A DNA stretch of 64,000 nucleotides. It comes from Danxiaibacter sp048498555 (lineage in GTDB: Bacteria > Bacteroidota > Bacteroidia > Chitinophagales > Chitinophagaceae). How positions within the stretch are numbered: position 1 is the first letter of the stretch; every line of letters begins with the position of its first letter. Shown here piece after piece: positions 54,423 to 63,289 of this stretch. The position numbers and the translations under genes were made by a program. The DNA is taken from NCBI GenBank assembly GCA_048498555.1, contig JBEHXT010000005.1, positions 248,001 through 312,000 of the forward strand. Direction: 5' to 3'. Below the pieces are notes generated by a model. That model was not told the DNA's origin. It did not search any database and saw only the letters and a program-made list of their open reading frames with translations.

Positions 54423-56030
54423 ATGGACATTACGAATTTGAATAAAGATCGGAAGAAGGGACGGAAGCCCTCTATTGATGTTAGCACGATGATGTATGGT
54501 AAAATTCCACCCCAGGCCAAAGAACTGGAGGAAGCTGTACTTGGTGCTATAATGTTGGAAAAAAGCGCGTTTGATACGGTGGTGGAGATTATAAGGCCGG
54601 AATGTTTTTACGTTGATGCTCATCAACGGATTTTTCGCTGCTTTCAATCGCTTGCTCAAAAGAGCATGCCCATCGATATACTTACCGTAGTAGAAGAACT
54701 CAAATCAAAAGAAGAACTGGAAATGGTTGGTGGGCCATACTATGTTACCCGCCTTACCAACGCAGTTGTTTCTACTGCTAATATTGAAGCACACGCAAGG
54801 ATTGTACTGCAAAAATTTATTCAGCGTGAACTGATCAGGATAAGCGGAGAAATTATTGGTGACGCTTATGAAGACAGCACCGATGTATTCGATCTGCTGG
54901 ATGATGCTGAATCAAAGATGTTCAACATCACCAACAATTACCTGAAGAAGGATTACCAGGATATGGGTACGGTGCTTGCTAAGACGTTAAATCGCATTGA
55001 CGAGCTTCGTAAAAAAACGGAAGATATTTCGGGTGTTCCGAGCGGATTCCCGGCATTGGATAGAGTTACATATGGCTGGCAGCCAACAGACTTAATCATT
55101 CTTGCGGCGAGGCCCGCGGTGGGTAAAACAGCGTTCGCGTTAAACCTTGCGCGTAACGCAGCGATGAACAGCACCAGGCCTACAGCGGTAGGATTCTTTT
55201 CTCTTGAGATGGGTGCGTCGCAGCTTGTACAACGTATCCTTTCAGCAGAAAGTGAGATCATGATGGAAAAGATTGCCCGTGGTAAACTGGAAGAGTACGA
55301 ATACCAACAATTGCAGAAAAAAGGTATTGCCCGGCTTGAAACAGCTCCACTGTTTATAGATGATACTGCGGCATTAAACATCTTTGAATTCCGCGCCAAA
55401 GCGAGAAGGCTTGTAAATAAACATAACGTAGGCTTTATCATCATCGACTACCTTCAGCTGATGAGTGGTAGCGATAAGGCTGGTAGCCGTGAGCAGGAGA
55501 TCAGTACTATTTCGCGTACGTTGAAACAACTGGCGAAAGAGCTGAATATTCCCATCATTGCACTGAGCCAGTTAAGCCGTGCTGTAGAAACACGTAAGGA
55601 AAGTAAGATGCCTCAGTTGAGTGACTTACGTGAATCTGGTGCGATTGAGCAGGATGCGGACATGGTTATGTTCATCTACCGTCCCGAGTACTACGAAAAC
55701 ATGAATAACGAGATGGGTGAAAGTACAAAGGGTGAAACGCACGTACGTATTGCCAAGCACCGTAACGGTTCGCTTGAAACCATTAAGCTGCGCGCCATGC
55801 TACATATTCAGAAATTTGAAGAATGGGATGAAGGCGGCCTTCCTGGAATGGGCGGATCAGGTGGCGGCGGTGGAAGCTGGAAACCTATTGGAAGTGGCCC
55901 GGCAAACCTTCCTCCGGGAGCACCGCAGGGAGATAATAACGATGGTGGCGGAAGATTTTTTATTCAGAAAGGCAGCCGTATGAACAGCGGTGATTTTGAT
56001 GAAGGATTTGAAAACGATGCACCGTTTTAG
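54423..56030 (+). CDS. dnaB: Replicative DNA helicase DnaB
   Basis: A 535-residue hexameric helicase that unwinds DNA at the fork. The N-terminal helical domain (PPQAKELEEAVLGAIML) is followed by the RecA-like ATPase domain with Walker A ARPAVGKTAFAL, IIIDYLQLMSG and the DLRESGAIEQDADMV block. The tail is odd: after about residue 470 comes a long Gly/Pro/Asn-rich linker (GGSGGGGG...), ending in an acidic tip GDFDEGFENDAPF that resembles the SSB C-terminal peptide. The ATG at 54423 is preferred over GTG 54420. Confidence 0.95.
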   Translation: MDITNLNKDRKKGRKPSIDVSTMMYGKIPPQAKELEEAVLGAIMLEKSAFDTVVEIIRPECFYVDAHQRIFRCFQSLAQKSMPIDILTVVEELKSKEELEMVGGPYYVTRLTNAVVSTANIEAHARIVLQKFIQRELIRISGEIIGDAYEDSTDVFDLLDDAESKMFNITNNYLKKDYQDMGTVLAKTLNRIDELRKKTEDISGVPSGFPALDRVTYGWQPTDLIILAARPAVGKTAFALNLARNAAMNSTRPTAVGFFSLEMGASQLVQRILSAESEIMMEKIARGKLEEYEYQQLQKKGIARLETAPLFIDDTAALNIFEFRAKARRLVNKHNVGFIIIDYLQLMSGSDKAGSREQEISTISRTLKQLAKELNIPIIALSQLSRAVETRKESKMPQLSDLRESGAIEQDADMVMFIYRPEYYENMNNEMGESTKGETHVRIAKHRNGSLETIKLRAMLHIQKFEEWDEGGLPGMGGSGGGGGSWKPIGSGPANLPPGAPQGDNNDGGGRFFIQKGSRMNSGDFDEGFENDAPF

Positions 56031-56063
56031 CTGTCAGCTATTAGCTATCAGCAATCAGCTACA
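56029..56063. repeat. Heptad array (5 units) on the dnaB stop codon
   Basis: AGCTGTC, AGCTATT, AGCTATC-type units. The first unit begins on the second base of the dnaB TAG stop. Confidence 0.75.
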
Positions 56064-56122
56064 TGCGGTCAGCGTTATTAACACGATCTTTTTAATTTTC
56101 AATCAAGTTTTATATTTTCATG

Positions 56123-56152
56123 AAAACCTCTCCATGACCCCGGAGAGGTTTT
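56123..56152 (+). terminator. Terminator after dnaB
   Basis: AAAACCTCTCC (56123-56133) pairs perfectly with GGAGAGGTTTT (56142-56152), then a T run. Confidence 0.85.
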
Positions 56153-56233
56153 ATTTTTTGCGCGAAGCGTTCATAAATATATCCTTGAACATCACACATT
56201 GAAACCTTTTCTCAAACCTTTGGTTTTTGATTT

Positions 56234-56264
56234 TTGACATTATTACATTCTGTAGATATTTTTG
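56234..56264 (+). promoter_or_regulatory. Promoter of rsmE
   Basis: TTG (56234-56236), a 20-nt spacer and TATTTTTG (56257-56264) match the Bacteroidota consensus, 26 bp before the ATG. Confidence 0.6.
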
Positions 56265-56290
56265 CACAGATTAATATGAATCATCTTTAA

Positions 56291-56992
56291 ATGACATTAC
56301 CCTACTTTTACGAGCCGTCAATACAAGTATTCAATCAAACATTTACTTTAAGTGAAGAAACCAGTAAGCATTGCGTACAGGTATTGCGCATGCGCGAACA
56401 GGAAGCACTGAAATTGACAGACGGAAAAGGAAACGCATTTACAGCAACAATTACCGATGCCGACAAAAAGCACACAGTAGTTACTATTACTGAATCTACT
56501 TTTGAACCCTCCCCTCAAAAAAAATTGTGTGTTGGCATATCCCTGTTAAAAAATGCCAGCCGTTTTGAATGGTTCCTGGAAAAGGCCACAGAGATTGGTG
56601 TTACAGAGATCTATCCACTTTTGTGCAAAAGGACAGAAAGGCAACACTTTCGGCACGACAGGCTAAACGGCATCCTTATTGCAGCTATGCTACAAAGTCA
56701 GCAAGTGTGGCTTCCAACATTACATGAGCCACTAAAATATGCGGATGCATTAAACCAAATGAACCATTCTTCACAATTGATTGCACATTGTGAAGAAGGT
56801 GAAAAAAAACATATCAAAGAACTTTCGTTAAGTGGCGATATGTGTATGCTGATTGGTCCCGAGGGTGATTTTTCAACAGAAGAAATTACACTGGCACAAC
56901 AAAAAAACTTTATTCCGGTAACTTTAGGCAACACCAGGTTAAGAACGGAAACAGCGGCAATAGTAGCCGTAACCCTATTAATAAACAATTAA
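56291..56992 (+). CDS. rsmE: 16S rRNA m3U1498 methyltransferase RsmE
   Basis: A 233-residue SPOUT-class methyltransferase that modifies U1498 of 16S rRNA. It has the N-terminal PUA-like part (SEETSKHCVQVLRMREQEALKLTDGKG) and the knotted C-terminal domain with the SAM-binding IGPEGDFSTEEI and LGNTRLRTETAAIVAV motifs. The L,D-transpeptidase gene follows after 8 bp on the same strand, so the two share a transcript from the promoter at 56234-56264. Confidence 0.93.
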   Translation: MTLPYFYEPSIQVFNQTFTLSEETSKHCVQVLRMREQEALKLTDGKGNAFTATITDADKKHTVVTITESTFEPSPQKKLCVGISLLKNASRFEWFLEKATEIGVTEIYPLLCKRTERQHFRHDRLNGILIAAMLQSQQVWLPTLHEPLKYADALNQMNHSSQLIAHCEEGEKKHIKELSLSGDMCMLIGPEGDFSTEEITLAQQKNFIPVTLGNTRLRTETAAIVAVTLLINN

Positions 56993-57000
56993 GAACTACT

Positions 57001-58602
57001 ATGAACGGTAAAAGAATTTTAGCTGCGTTGCTTATACTTACAATGGGTGTTTGGGTAGCTTGTAACACAGTGGAGAAAAAGAAAAAACCGGTTGTTCAGG
57101 ATACTACAATCAATGTAAGGACGTCTTACAACAATCTCTTTCTTGATAGCAATATTGTCAAGAATTTTTTATTGTCTCATGGGCAATTTGATTCTTTTCA
57201 TGCACAATACATGGATTTTTATAAACAGCGTAATTATGAGTTTGCGTGGTTTGACAGTAGCGGGATTGCCGAGCAAACAAAAAATTTTTACAATGTGCTG
57301 GGCCCTACCATGGTAACACTACAAGACAGTAGTTTGTACAATAAGTCATTGGAAAAATTATATACACTTTTTACCACAGATACAATCCATCCAAAGACTA
57401 AAGCACAGATGATCGAAGCTGAATTGTCCTTCACTGGCCAGTTTTTTACATATGCGGCCAAGTTGTATAAAGGAAGCGATATGGATGCTTCAGAATTGGG
57501 TTGGTTTATTCCCAGGAAAAAAGTTGACTTAGCTGCAATACTTGACTCCACCATACTCAACAAACCTGTTACCGTTCCGCTGAACAGCCAGTACAATAAG
57601 CTGCAGGGCTATTTACAGAAATATTATGAATTGCGGCAAACATATCCTGTAGACACGTTGACGATGAATGTGAAGAAAATTCAAAAGGGAGATTCATCAC
57701 TTTTGATTAAAGAAATTCAGAAACGCATGTTTCTGCTGGGAGATCTACAGGAAGCTGATACAACTGGTGTTTTTGATACTACATCGCTTGCAGCGGTGAA
57801 GCATCTTCAGGAACGGATGGGCTTGCAGATTGATGGTATTATCGGCCAAAAAGTTATTGATGAATTAAATGTTCCTGTTGATACGCGCATACAGCAGATT
57901 CTTATTAACCTTGAAAGAGTGCGTTGGCTGCCAGCTGAAAAAGATTCTGTTTACATGATAGTGAATATACCGGAGTATAGGTTACATGTATTTCAGGATG
58001 GCGATCAGACCTTCACCATGCGTGTTATTGTAGGCACGGCGGCTAATGGTACAGTTGTGTTTAATGGCAATCTGAAATACGTTGTATTCAGTCCGTATTG
58101 GAATGTACCAACAAGTATTGTAAAAAAAGAGATTGTGCCGGGAATTCAAAAAAACGCCAACTATATTGCTGAACACAATATGGAAATAACCGGCTACAGT
58201 GCGGGCCTGCCAATTGTGCGTCAAAAACCAGGCGGAACAAATTCGCTTGGGCTGGTTAAGTTTCTCTTCCCAAACACGTACGATATTTACCTGCACGATA
58301 CACCCAACCGCGATCTTTTCAACTCTTCTAACAGAAGCTTCAGCCACGGTTGTATACGCGTGGGTAATCCTGTAAAACTGGCTGAATTCCTGTTGCGTAA
58401 TGATACTGCATGGACCAGCCAGAAAATAGACAGCGCCATGCATATGGATAAAGAAAAATGGGTTACGCTACAACAGTCGGTTCCTGTTTTTATTGTTTAT
58501 CTCACAGCCTGGATTGATCAGGACGACAAGTTAAATTTCAGAAAGGACATTTATGGCCATGATGCAAAAATGGCTGACAAGTTGTTTGTGCGGAAACCTT
58601 AG
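57001..58602 (+). CDS. L,D-transpeptidase, YkuD/YcbB type
   Basis: A 533-residue lipoprotein-like protein (lipobox WVAC, Cys21) with a peptidoglycan-binding-like part (SLAAVKHLQERMGLQIDGIIGQKVIDELN) and a C-terminal YkuD domain whose catalytic motif is SHGCIRVGNP (Cys about 461). YcbB-type enzymes make 3-3 crosslinks in peptidoglycan or attach proteins to it. The N-terminal region is long and helical as in YcbB. It lies in a unit with rsmE. The TAG stop abuts the first heptad array of the composite module at 58604. Confidence 0.9.
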   Translation: MNGKRILAALLILTMGVWVACNTVEKKKKPVVQDTTINVRTSYNNLFLDSNIVKNFLLSHGQFDSFHAQYMDFYKQRNYEFAWFDSSGIAEQTKNFYNVLGPTMVTLQDSSLYNKSLEKLYTLFTTDTIHPKTKAQMIEAELSFTGQFFTYAAKLYKGSDMDASELGWFIPRKKVDLAAILDSTILNKPVTVPLNSQYNKLQGYLQKYYELRQTYPVDTLTMNVKKIQKGDSSLLIKEIQKRMFLLGDLQEADTTGVFDTTSLAAVKHLQERMGLQIDGIIGQKVIDELNVPVDTRIQQILINLERVRWLPAEKDSVYMIVNIPEYRLHVFQDGDQTFTMRVIVGTAANGTVVFNGNLKYVVFSPYWNVPTSIVKKEIVPGIQKNANYIAEHNMEITGYSAGLPIVRQKPGGTNSLGLVKFLFPNTYDIYLHDTPNRDLFNSSNRSFSHGCIRVGNPVKLAEFLLRNDTAWTSQKIDSAMHMDKEKWVTLQQSVPVFIVYLTAWIDQDDKLNFRKDIYGHDAKMADKLFVRKP

Positions 58603-58603
58603 G

Positions 58604-58673
58604 AGGTGTGAAGCATAAGGTGTAAGGCGAAAGGCTTGAGGTTTAAGGTTTAAGGCATGAGGCGCGAGATTGA
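58604..58673. repeat. Composite heptad module (left), AGG array of 10 units
   Basis: Ten units of AGGNNNN type (AGGTGTG, AGGCTTG, AGGTTTA) in exact 7-bp register, starting 2 bp after the L,D-transpeptidase stop. Inverse of 60181-60215. Confidence 0.8.
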
Positions 58674-58699
58674 GATGAGTGGTTACTTCGCACTTAAAA

Positions 58700-58741
58700 C
58701 ATCTCACATCTAAAATCGTACACCGTACATATTCCTCATGC
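58700..58741. repeat. Composite heptad module (left), CATCTNN/GTACACC array
   Basis: Six 7-bp units (CATCTCA, CATCTAA, CACCGTA type). The inverse words (GGATGTA, AGATGTT) occur at 60137-60150. Confidence 0.7.
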
Positions 58742-58753
58742 GCTCGCACCCAT

Positions 58754-58816
58754 GTACTTCGTACTTCGTAACTCGTACTTGAAAATACATCGTACACCGT
58801 ACACCGTACATCTAAC
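58754..58816. repeat. Composite heptad module (left), GTAC arrays
   Basis: Nine 7-bp units: GTACTTC-type, then ATCGTAC/ACCGTAC-type, ending 19 bp before the ATG at 58836. Inverse of 60016-60123. Confidence 0.8.
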
Positions 58817-58835
58817 ATTTACTTATATTCGTAAA

Positions 58836-60017
58836 ATGAGTACAATGCAATTGATTGAAGTAACTAACTCGGCTACGGCAAAGGATTTCAACAAAGTGAA
58901 CCCGTTGATGAATGCAGGCAGCCCTAACTATATTCAACCTTTGGATAGCGAGATAAATGATGCATTCGATCCTCAAAAAAATAAATCTTATAAATACGGC
59001 GAAACTAAACGTTGGATCCTGAAAGACGGCAATGGCAAACTGCTCGGCCGCATTGCTGCTTTCACCAATAGCAAATACGAAAATAAAGGGACAGCATTTA
59101 ACACCGGCTGTGTTGGCTTTTTTGATTGTGTGAACGATATACGTGCAGCTACACTTCTATTTGATACAGCTAAAGAATGGTTGAAGAGTAAAGGAATGGA
59201 AGCGATGGATGGCCCGGTGAACTACAATGACCGTGATAAATGGTGGGGATTGATGGTTGAAGGATTTGATGTGGAGCCTATTTATGGGATGTCTTACAAT
59301 CCCCCTTACTATCAACAATTATTTGAAACATACGGCTTCAGAAATTATTACGATCAGTATTACTATGAGATGCAGGTTGATGCACCATTGCCTCCAAGAT
59401 TTCCTGAGCGCCACGCAAAGTTTAAAGCAAAACCAGATTACCAGGCAAGGCATATTGATATCAGGCAACTGGAAAAACACGCACGCGAATTTGCAACAGT
59501 TTATAATGCTGCCTGGGCACAACATGGAGAGGCAAAAGAAATAACGGAAGAACAAGCATTGAAGCTGTTCAAAAAAATGAAACCGATCATTGACGAACGT
59601 GTTATCATGTTTGCTTATTATAAGGAAGAGCCGATTGCCATGTGGATCAATATTCCCGATCTCAATCAATATTTCAAACATTTCAATGGCAAGTTTGGCC
59701 TATTGCAAAAGCTTCGTTTACTGTGGATGAAAAAGACTGGTGCCTGCAAAGTATTTACCGGTGTGGCTTTTGGCGTTGTTCCCAAATTTCAGGCGCTCGG
59801 CATTGATTCTTTTATGATATATGAAGGTGCACTGATACTTCAAAACAAAGGCTGGTATAACAGGTATGAGATGGGCTGGGCCGGCGACTGGAACCCTAAG
59901 ATGCTGAACATTTATAAAAACCTTGGCGGCACCCCAAGCAGGCACATGGTAACATACAGATATATCTTTGATAACAAGCATGAATTTGAAAGGCACCCGT
60001 TGATGGAATACAAGTAG
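58836..60017 (+). CDS. GNAT-like protein bracketed by inverted heptad modules
   Basis: A 393-residue cytoplasmic-looking protein. The C-terminal half has a GNAT-like pattern (GVAFGVVPKFQALGIDSFMIYEGALILQNKGWYNRYEMGWAGDWNPKMLNIYKNLGG), as in Bacteroidota N-acetyltransferase-like proteins of unknown substrate; the N-terminal part includes WILKDGNGKLLGRIAAFTN, also GNAT-like. It may thus have two such folds. The ATG at 58836 is used; the open frame further 5' is only heptad repeat. Its TAG stop overlaps the right module. Composition resembles its neighbours, so there is no clear sign of transfer. Confidence 0.65.
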   Translation: MSTMQLIEVTNSATAKDFNKVNPLMNAGSPNYIQPLDSEINDAFDPQKNKSYKYGETKRWILKDGNGKLLGRIAAFTNSKYENKGTAFNTGCVGFFDCVNDIRAATLLFDTAKEWLKSKGMEAMDGPVNYNDRDKWWGLMVEGFDVEPIYGMSYNPPYYQQLFETYGFRNYYDQYYYEMQVDAPLPPRFPERHAKFKAKPDYQARHIDIRQLEKHAREFATVYNAAWAQHGEAKEITEEQALKLFKKMKPIIDERVIMFAYYKEEPIAMWINIPDLNQYFKHFNGKFGLLQKLRLLWMKKTGACKVFTGVAFGVVPKFQALGIDSFMIYEGALILQNKGWYNRYEMGWAGDWNPKMLNIYKNLGGTPSRHMVTYRYIFDNKHEFERHPLMEYK

Positions 60018-60050
60018 ATGTTAGATGTACGGTGTACGATGTTAGATGTG
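60016..60050. repeat. Composite heptad module (right), AGATGTN array
   Basis: Five units (AGATGTT, AGATGTA, CGGTGTA, CGATGTT type), beginning within the stop codon of the bracketed gene. Same words as 22424-22458. Confidence 0.8.
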
Positions 60051-60088
60051 TGAAGGCAACCTGGAGTTTGACGTACTGATAATGTTTT

Positions 60089-60123
60089 AAGTACGAAGTA
60101 CGAGTTACGAAGTACGGAGGTGC
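60089..60123. repeat. Composite heptad module (right), AAGTACG array
   Basis: AAGTACG, AGTTACG-type units in 7-bp register. Inverse of the GTACTTC units at 58754-58781. Confidence 0.8.
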
Positions 60124-60180
60124 GGCAGCGTGAGTGGGATGTAAGATGTTTTAATTGCAAAGAGCCACTAACGCCTCAAT

Positions 60181-60215
60181 CCTTATACCTTACAACTTAC
60201 ACCTGATACCTGATA
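60181..60215. repeat. Composite heptad module (right), CCTNATA array
   Basis: CCTTATA, CCTTACA, ACTTACA, CCTGATA, CCTGATA in exact 7-bp register. Inverse of 58604-58673 and related to 22558-22648. Confidence 0.8.
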
Positions 60216-60220
60216 TCCAA

Positions 60221-60255
60221 AGCTAATTGCTGACAGCTGATAGCTAAAAGCTTCA
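60221..60255. repeat. Heptad array (5 units) on the SDR stop codon
   Basis: AGCTAAT, TGCTGAC, AGCTGAT, AGCTAAA, AGCTTCA. The last unit contains the stop codon (60253-60255) of the minus-strand SDR gene. Confidence 0.75.
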
Positions 60256-61185
60256 CTGCCTTAGCGTCCAGATAGCCGTTTCAATAATGCCGTTCTTGTA
60301 TGATGTGGGTTCAAAATTAAAAGCAGTGTCAAATTTGGTAGAATCAAAAATATAAGGATACTCATTTTGGTAAAGCATTTCCTGTAGCTCTTTTATTGTC
60401 CGGTCGAACAAGCCACCTAACCTTACCAACCAACCGGATAACTTATTAAAAGAACTATCTGCCTGCATAGCTGCGGCGGCCTGGCGGATGAACTCCTCCC
60501 CCGTTAACGGATTGGGTGCTGTAGGCAAGTGCCAGGTTTGCCCAAACACCTCTTCTTTGTTCGCCAGCATATACAATGCTTTAGCGGCATCCGGCACATA
60601 AGTAAAGGAGTGAGGAACTGTAGGGTTACCCAACCACTGAGCATGCTTGTGTTTCTTAAAATTCTTAAATACCAGCAAATTGGGAACGCTGGTAGTAAAT
60701 CCTACCGGACCGTAAAAATCGGCGGACCGGGCAATCAGTGCTGAAATGTTCTTATTAGCAATTTCGTCTAGCAGTTTGGTAGCAATTAGCGCTCTTATTT
60801 CGCCCTTCCTGCTAACAGGGTTAAATGGTGTCAGTTCCGTCATTTCCCCTTCAACCCTGCCATACATATAAACGTTATCAAAAAAAACCAGCTTTGCACC
60901 GGCCTCTTTGCACGCATTGATCACATTGGCCATAATTACCGGCCATTTTTCTGCCCACACGCGCACGTCATATTTTAAACCGGCGAGCAAATAGACCACC
61001 GAGGAGTTTTCGACGGCCTGTAATGTTTGTTTGTAATCTGTTATATCAGCACGGACAGTTTCAATACCTTCTATCGGCTTGACATTTCTTGAAACCAGCC
61101 TGATGTTTTCTTTATTACCGGAAAGAACGGCCAGTAATTCATTCGATACGGAACCTCCGGCGCCAAGTATTGTGTGAAATTTCAT
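60253..61185 (-). CDS. NAD(P)-dependent epimerase/dehydratase-like SDR protein
   Basis: A 310-residue extended SDR-like protein with an N-terminal Rossmann motif (ILGAGGSVSNELL), the acidic DITDYKQ turn and the conserved FFDNVYMYG segment. The usual YxxxK is not obvious, so it may be an NADP-binding redox or regulatory member. HSFTYVPDAAKALYML and TGEEFIRQAAAAM are typical of this group. Function unknown. It is monocistronic and convergent with the bracketed gene. Confidence 0.8.
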   Translation of the reverse strand: MKFHTILGAGGSVSNELLAVLSGNKENIRLVSRNVKPIEGIETVRADITDYKQTLQAVENSSVVYLLAGLKYDVRVWAEKWPVIMANVINACKEAGAKLVFFDNVYMYGRVEGEMTELTPFNPVSRKGEIRALIATKLLDEIANKNISALIARSADFYGPVGFTTSVPNLLVFKNFKKHKHAQWLGNPTVPHSFTYVPDAAKALYMLANKEEVFGQTWHLPTAPNPLTGEEFIRQAAAAMQADSSFNKLSGWLVRLGGLFDRTIKELQEMLYQNEYPYIFDSTKFDTAFNFEPTSYKNGIIETAIWTLRQ

Positions 61186-61435
61186 AGATGCTCACTATTT
61201 GAACGTGAGGACGGGACTAAATCTAAGCGGAAAAAGATTTTTTTTATAGTACCGGAGGTTAAAAAAAAATTATATCAATCTGCGTCAATGTTTTGTCGCT
61301 AAAAGCGAAACCATATACATTTCATTTATTTACAATAACAAATCGGCCCGCCATCTTTTGCACATAGCGGTGTTTGTAAATTTTGTGATAAGATGAACAG
61401 GAAACTGCAAACTCCTGCTTATCTTGCAAGCCGCT

Positions 61436-63289
61436 ATGGATAAGTTTATTGTTTCCGCAAGAAAGTACCGCCCGCAAACTTTTGATACTGTAGTAGGCCA
61501 GTCACATATTACCACAACGTTAAAAAATGCAATCAAAAACAACCAGTTGGCGCATGCATTTTTATTTTGTGGCCCCAGGGGCGTTGGTAAAACTACCTGT
61601 GCACGTATCCTTGCTAAAACCATCAACTGTGAGAACCTTCAGCCGGATGGTGAAGCGTGTAACCAATGTAATTCCTGCAAGAGTTTTAACGATGGCATTT
61701 CATTGAATATTCATGAGCTGGATGCTGCCAGTAATAACTCTGTAGATGATATCCGCTCTTTGGTTGAGCAGGTTCGGTTTGCGCCACAGGCTGGAAAATA
61801 TAAGGTATATATTGTGGATGAGGTTCACATGCTGAGTACGAGCGCTTTCAATGCATTTTTAAAAACATTGGAAGAACCGCCATCTTATGCAATTTTTATC
61901 CTGGCCACAACTGAAAAACACAAAATCCTTCCGACCATTCTTTCACGTTGCCAGATCTTCGATTTTAAAAGGATCACCAGCAACGATACAGTTGGCCACC
62001 TGCAACAAATTGTAACAAAAGAACATATTGATGCAGAAAAAGCCGCATTGCAGGTTATCGCACAAAAAAGTGAAGGCTGTATGCGCGATGCACTAAGCAT
62101 ACTCGACAAAATTGTAAGTTTTACAAACAGCACCGTTACCTATCACAATACACTGGAACACCTGAATATTCTCGACCATGATTATTATTTCAGGTTACTG
62201 GAATGCCTGCAGCAGCAGGATATGGCTGGCGCCATGTTATTGTATGATGAAATTAACCGTAAGGGTTTTGAAGGTGACCTTGTGCTGAATGGTTTTGCTG
62301 AATTTATCCGCAACCTGCTTGTTTGTAAGGATCCACGCGCGGCAGCCCTGCTGGATGTGGTGGAAGGCATGCAGGAAAAATATACATCTACAGCATCAAA
62401 GGCAGGCATAGCTTACCTTGTAAGTGCGTTGAATATTTTAAATGAAGCGGAGATTAATTACAAAATGGCCCGCAACAAACGCCTTCATGTGGAGCTGACC
62501 ATTATAAAGCTCAACTTCCTTCAGCAGGCGATTGAATTAGCGGCCGAAAACGGTAGCGTTGTTAAAAAAAAACGGCTTGACGGACCGGTAGTCTACAAAA
62601 CAAAGAATATCCAGTCTTTACAAAACAACACTTCCGGAACGTCATCGGCTGCACCCCCGGCACAACCATCTGCCCCTGCAGCAGCAAAATTATATATAGA
62701 GCCTTCTGCGGCTCCGCAAACAAAACCAGCCACGCAGCCTAAAACAGTTCAACCGGCGGCTCCTCCAAAGCCGGCGGCTCCGGCAAGGCCTACAGCTTCA
62801 TCTACTGCAACTCAAACAGAAACTGGTGGCAAATCCAAGAAAAGCTTGCTGGATGGCCTGCGTGAAAAATATGGCGATAAATACACCATTGAAGAAGTTA
62901 AAGAGCCTGAAGAGCTCGAGCTAAATAAACTTATGCAAGTGTGGATGGCTTACGCAGATAAGCTTGAAGCGCAACAGAAACACTCCGCGTCTAACACTTT
63001 CCGTATTTCAAAGATCCGTATTGAAGACTCGGTTTCTTTTTCTGTTACTGTTTACGCACTTACGCAGCAGAAATTTATTGAAGGGGAGAAAACCATCCTG
63101 ATAGACGAAATTCAAACCGCATTTAACAATAGAGGCATTACCTTTAAAATAGAAATTGAAGAAGGTGAGAAAGAAGAAGTTCCAGTACATTTAACGCTGA
63201 ACAGCCGCCAAAAACTGGAGCGAATGGCTGAAAAAAACCCATGGGTAATGGAATTGAAAAACAGGCTGGGATTGGAACTGGATTATTAG
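61436..63289 (+). CDS. dnaX: DNA polymerase III subunit gamma/tau
   Basis: A 617-residue clamp-loader ATPase. It has Walker A GPRGVGKTT, the four-cysteine zinc module (NCENLQPDGEACNQCNSC), DEVHMLS, sensor ATTEKHKILPTILSRC and the helical collar, then an Ala/Pro-rich linker (about 400-465) and a C-terminal tau domain. Codons 377-379 are AAA AAA AAA, a run of nine A. A -1 shift there gives stop TGA two codons later and a 381-residue gamma-like form. The ATG at 61436 is chosen over an upstream TTG. Confidence 0.95.
   Translation: MDKFIVSARKYRPQTFDTVVGQSHITTTLKNAIKNNQLAHAFLFCGPRGVGKTTCARILAKTINCENLQPDGEACNQCNSCKSFNDGISLNIHELDAASNNSVDDIRSLVEQVRFAPQAGKYKVYIVDEVHMLSTSAFNAFLKTLEEPPSYAIFILATTEKHKILPTILSRCQIFDFKRITSNDTVGHLQQIVTKEHIDAEKAALQVIAQKSEGCMRDALSILDKIVSFTNSTVTYHNTLEHLNILDHDYYFRLLECLQQQDMAGAMLLYDEINRKGFEGDLVLNGFAEFIRNLLVCKDPRAAALLDVVEGMQEKYTSTASKAGIAYLVSALNILNEAEINYKMARNKRLHVELTIIKLNFLQQAIELAAENGSVVKKKRLDGPVVYKTKNIQSLQNNTSGTSSAAPPAQPSAPAAAKLYIEPSAAPQTKPATQPKTVQPAAPPKPAAPARPTASSTATQTETGGKSKKSLLDGLREKYGDKYTIEEVKEPEELELNKLMQVWMAYADKLEAQQKHSASNTFRISKIRIEDSVSFSVTVYALTQQKFIEGEKTILIDEIQTAFNNRGITFKIEIEEGEKEEVPVHLTLNSRQKLERMAEKNPWVMELKNRLGLELDY
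62564..62580 (+). promoter_or_regulatory. A9 slippage site in dnaX
   Basis: Nine A (62564-62572) in frame as Lys-Lys-Lys. A -1 shift or one extra A in the mRNA reads ACG GCT TGA, stopping at 62578-62580. Loss of one A leads to TAG at 62589-62591. Compare the known A9 slippage in Thermus dnaX. Confidence 0.6.

Noticed and set aside
58752..58835. N-terminal extension of the GNAT-like protein
   Set aside because: These codons are heptad repeat; the ATG at 58836 is the better start.
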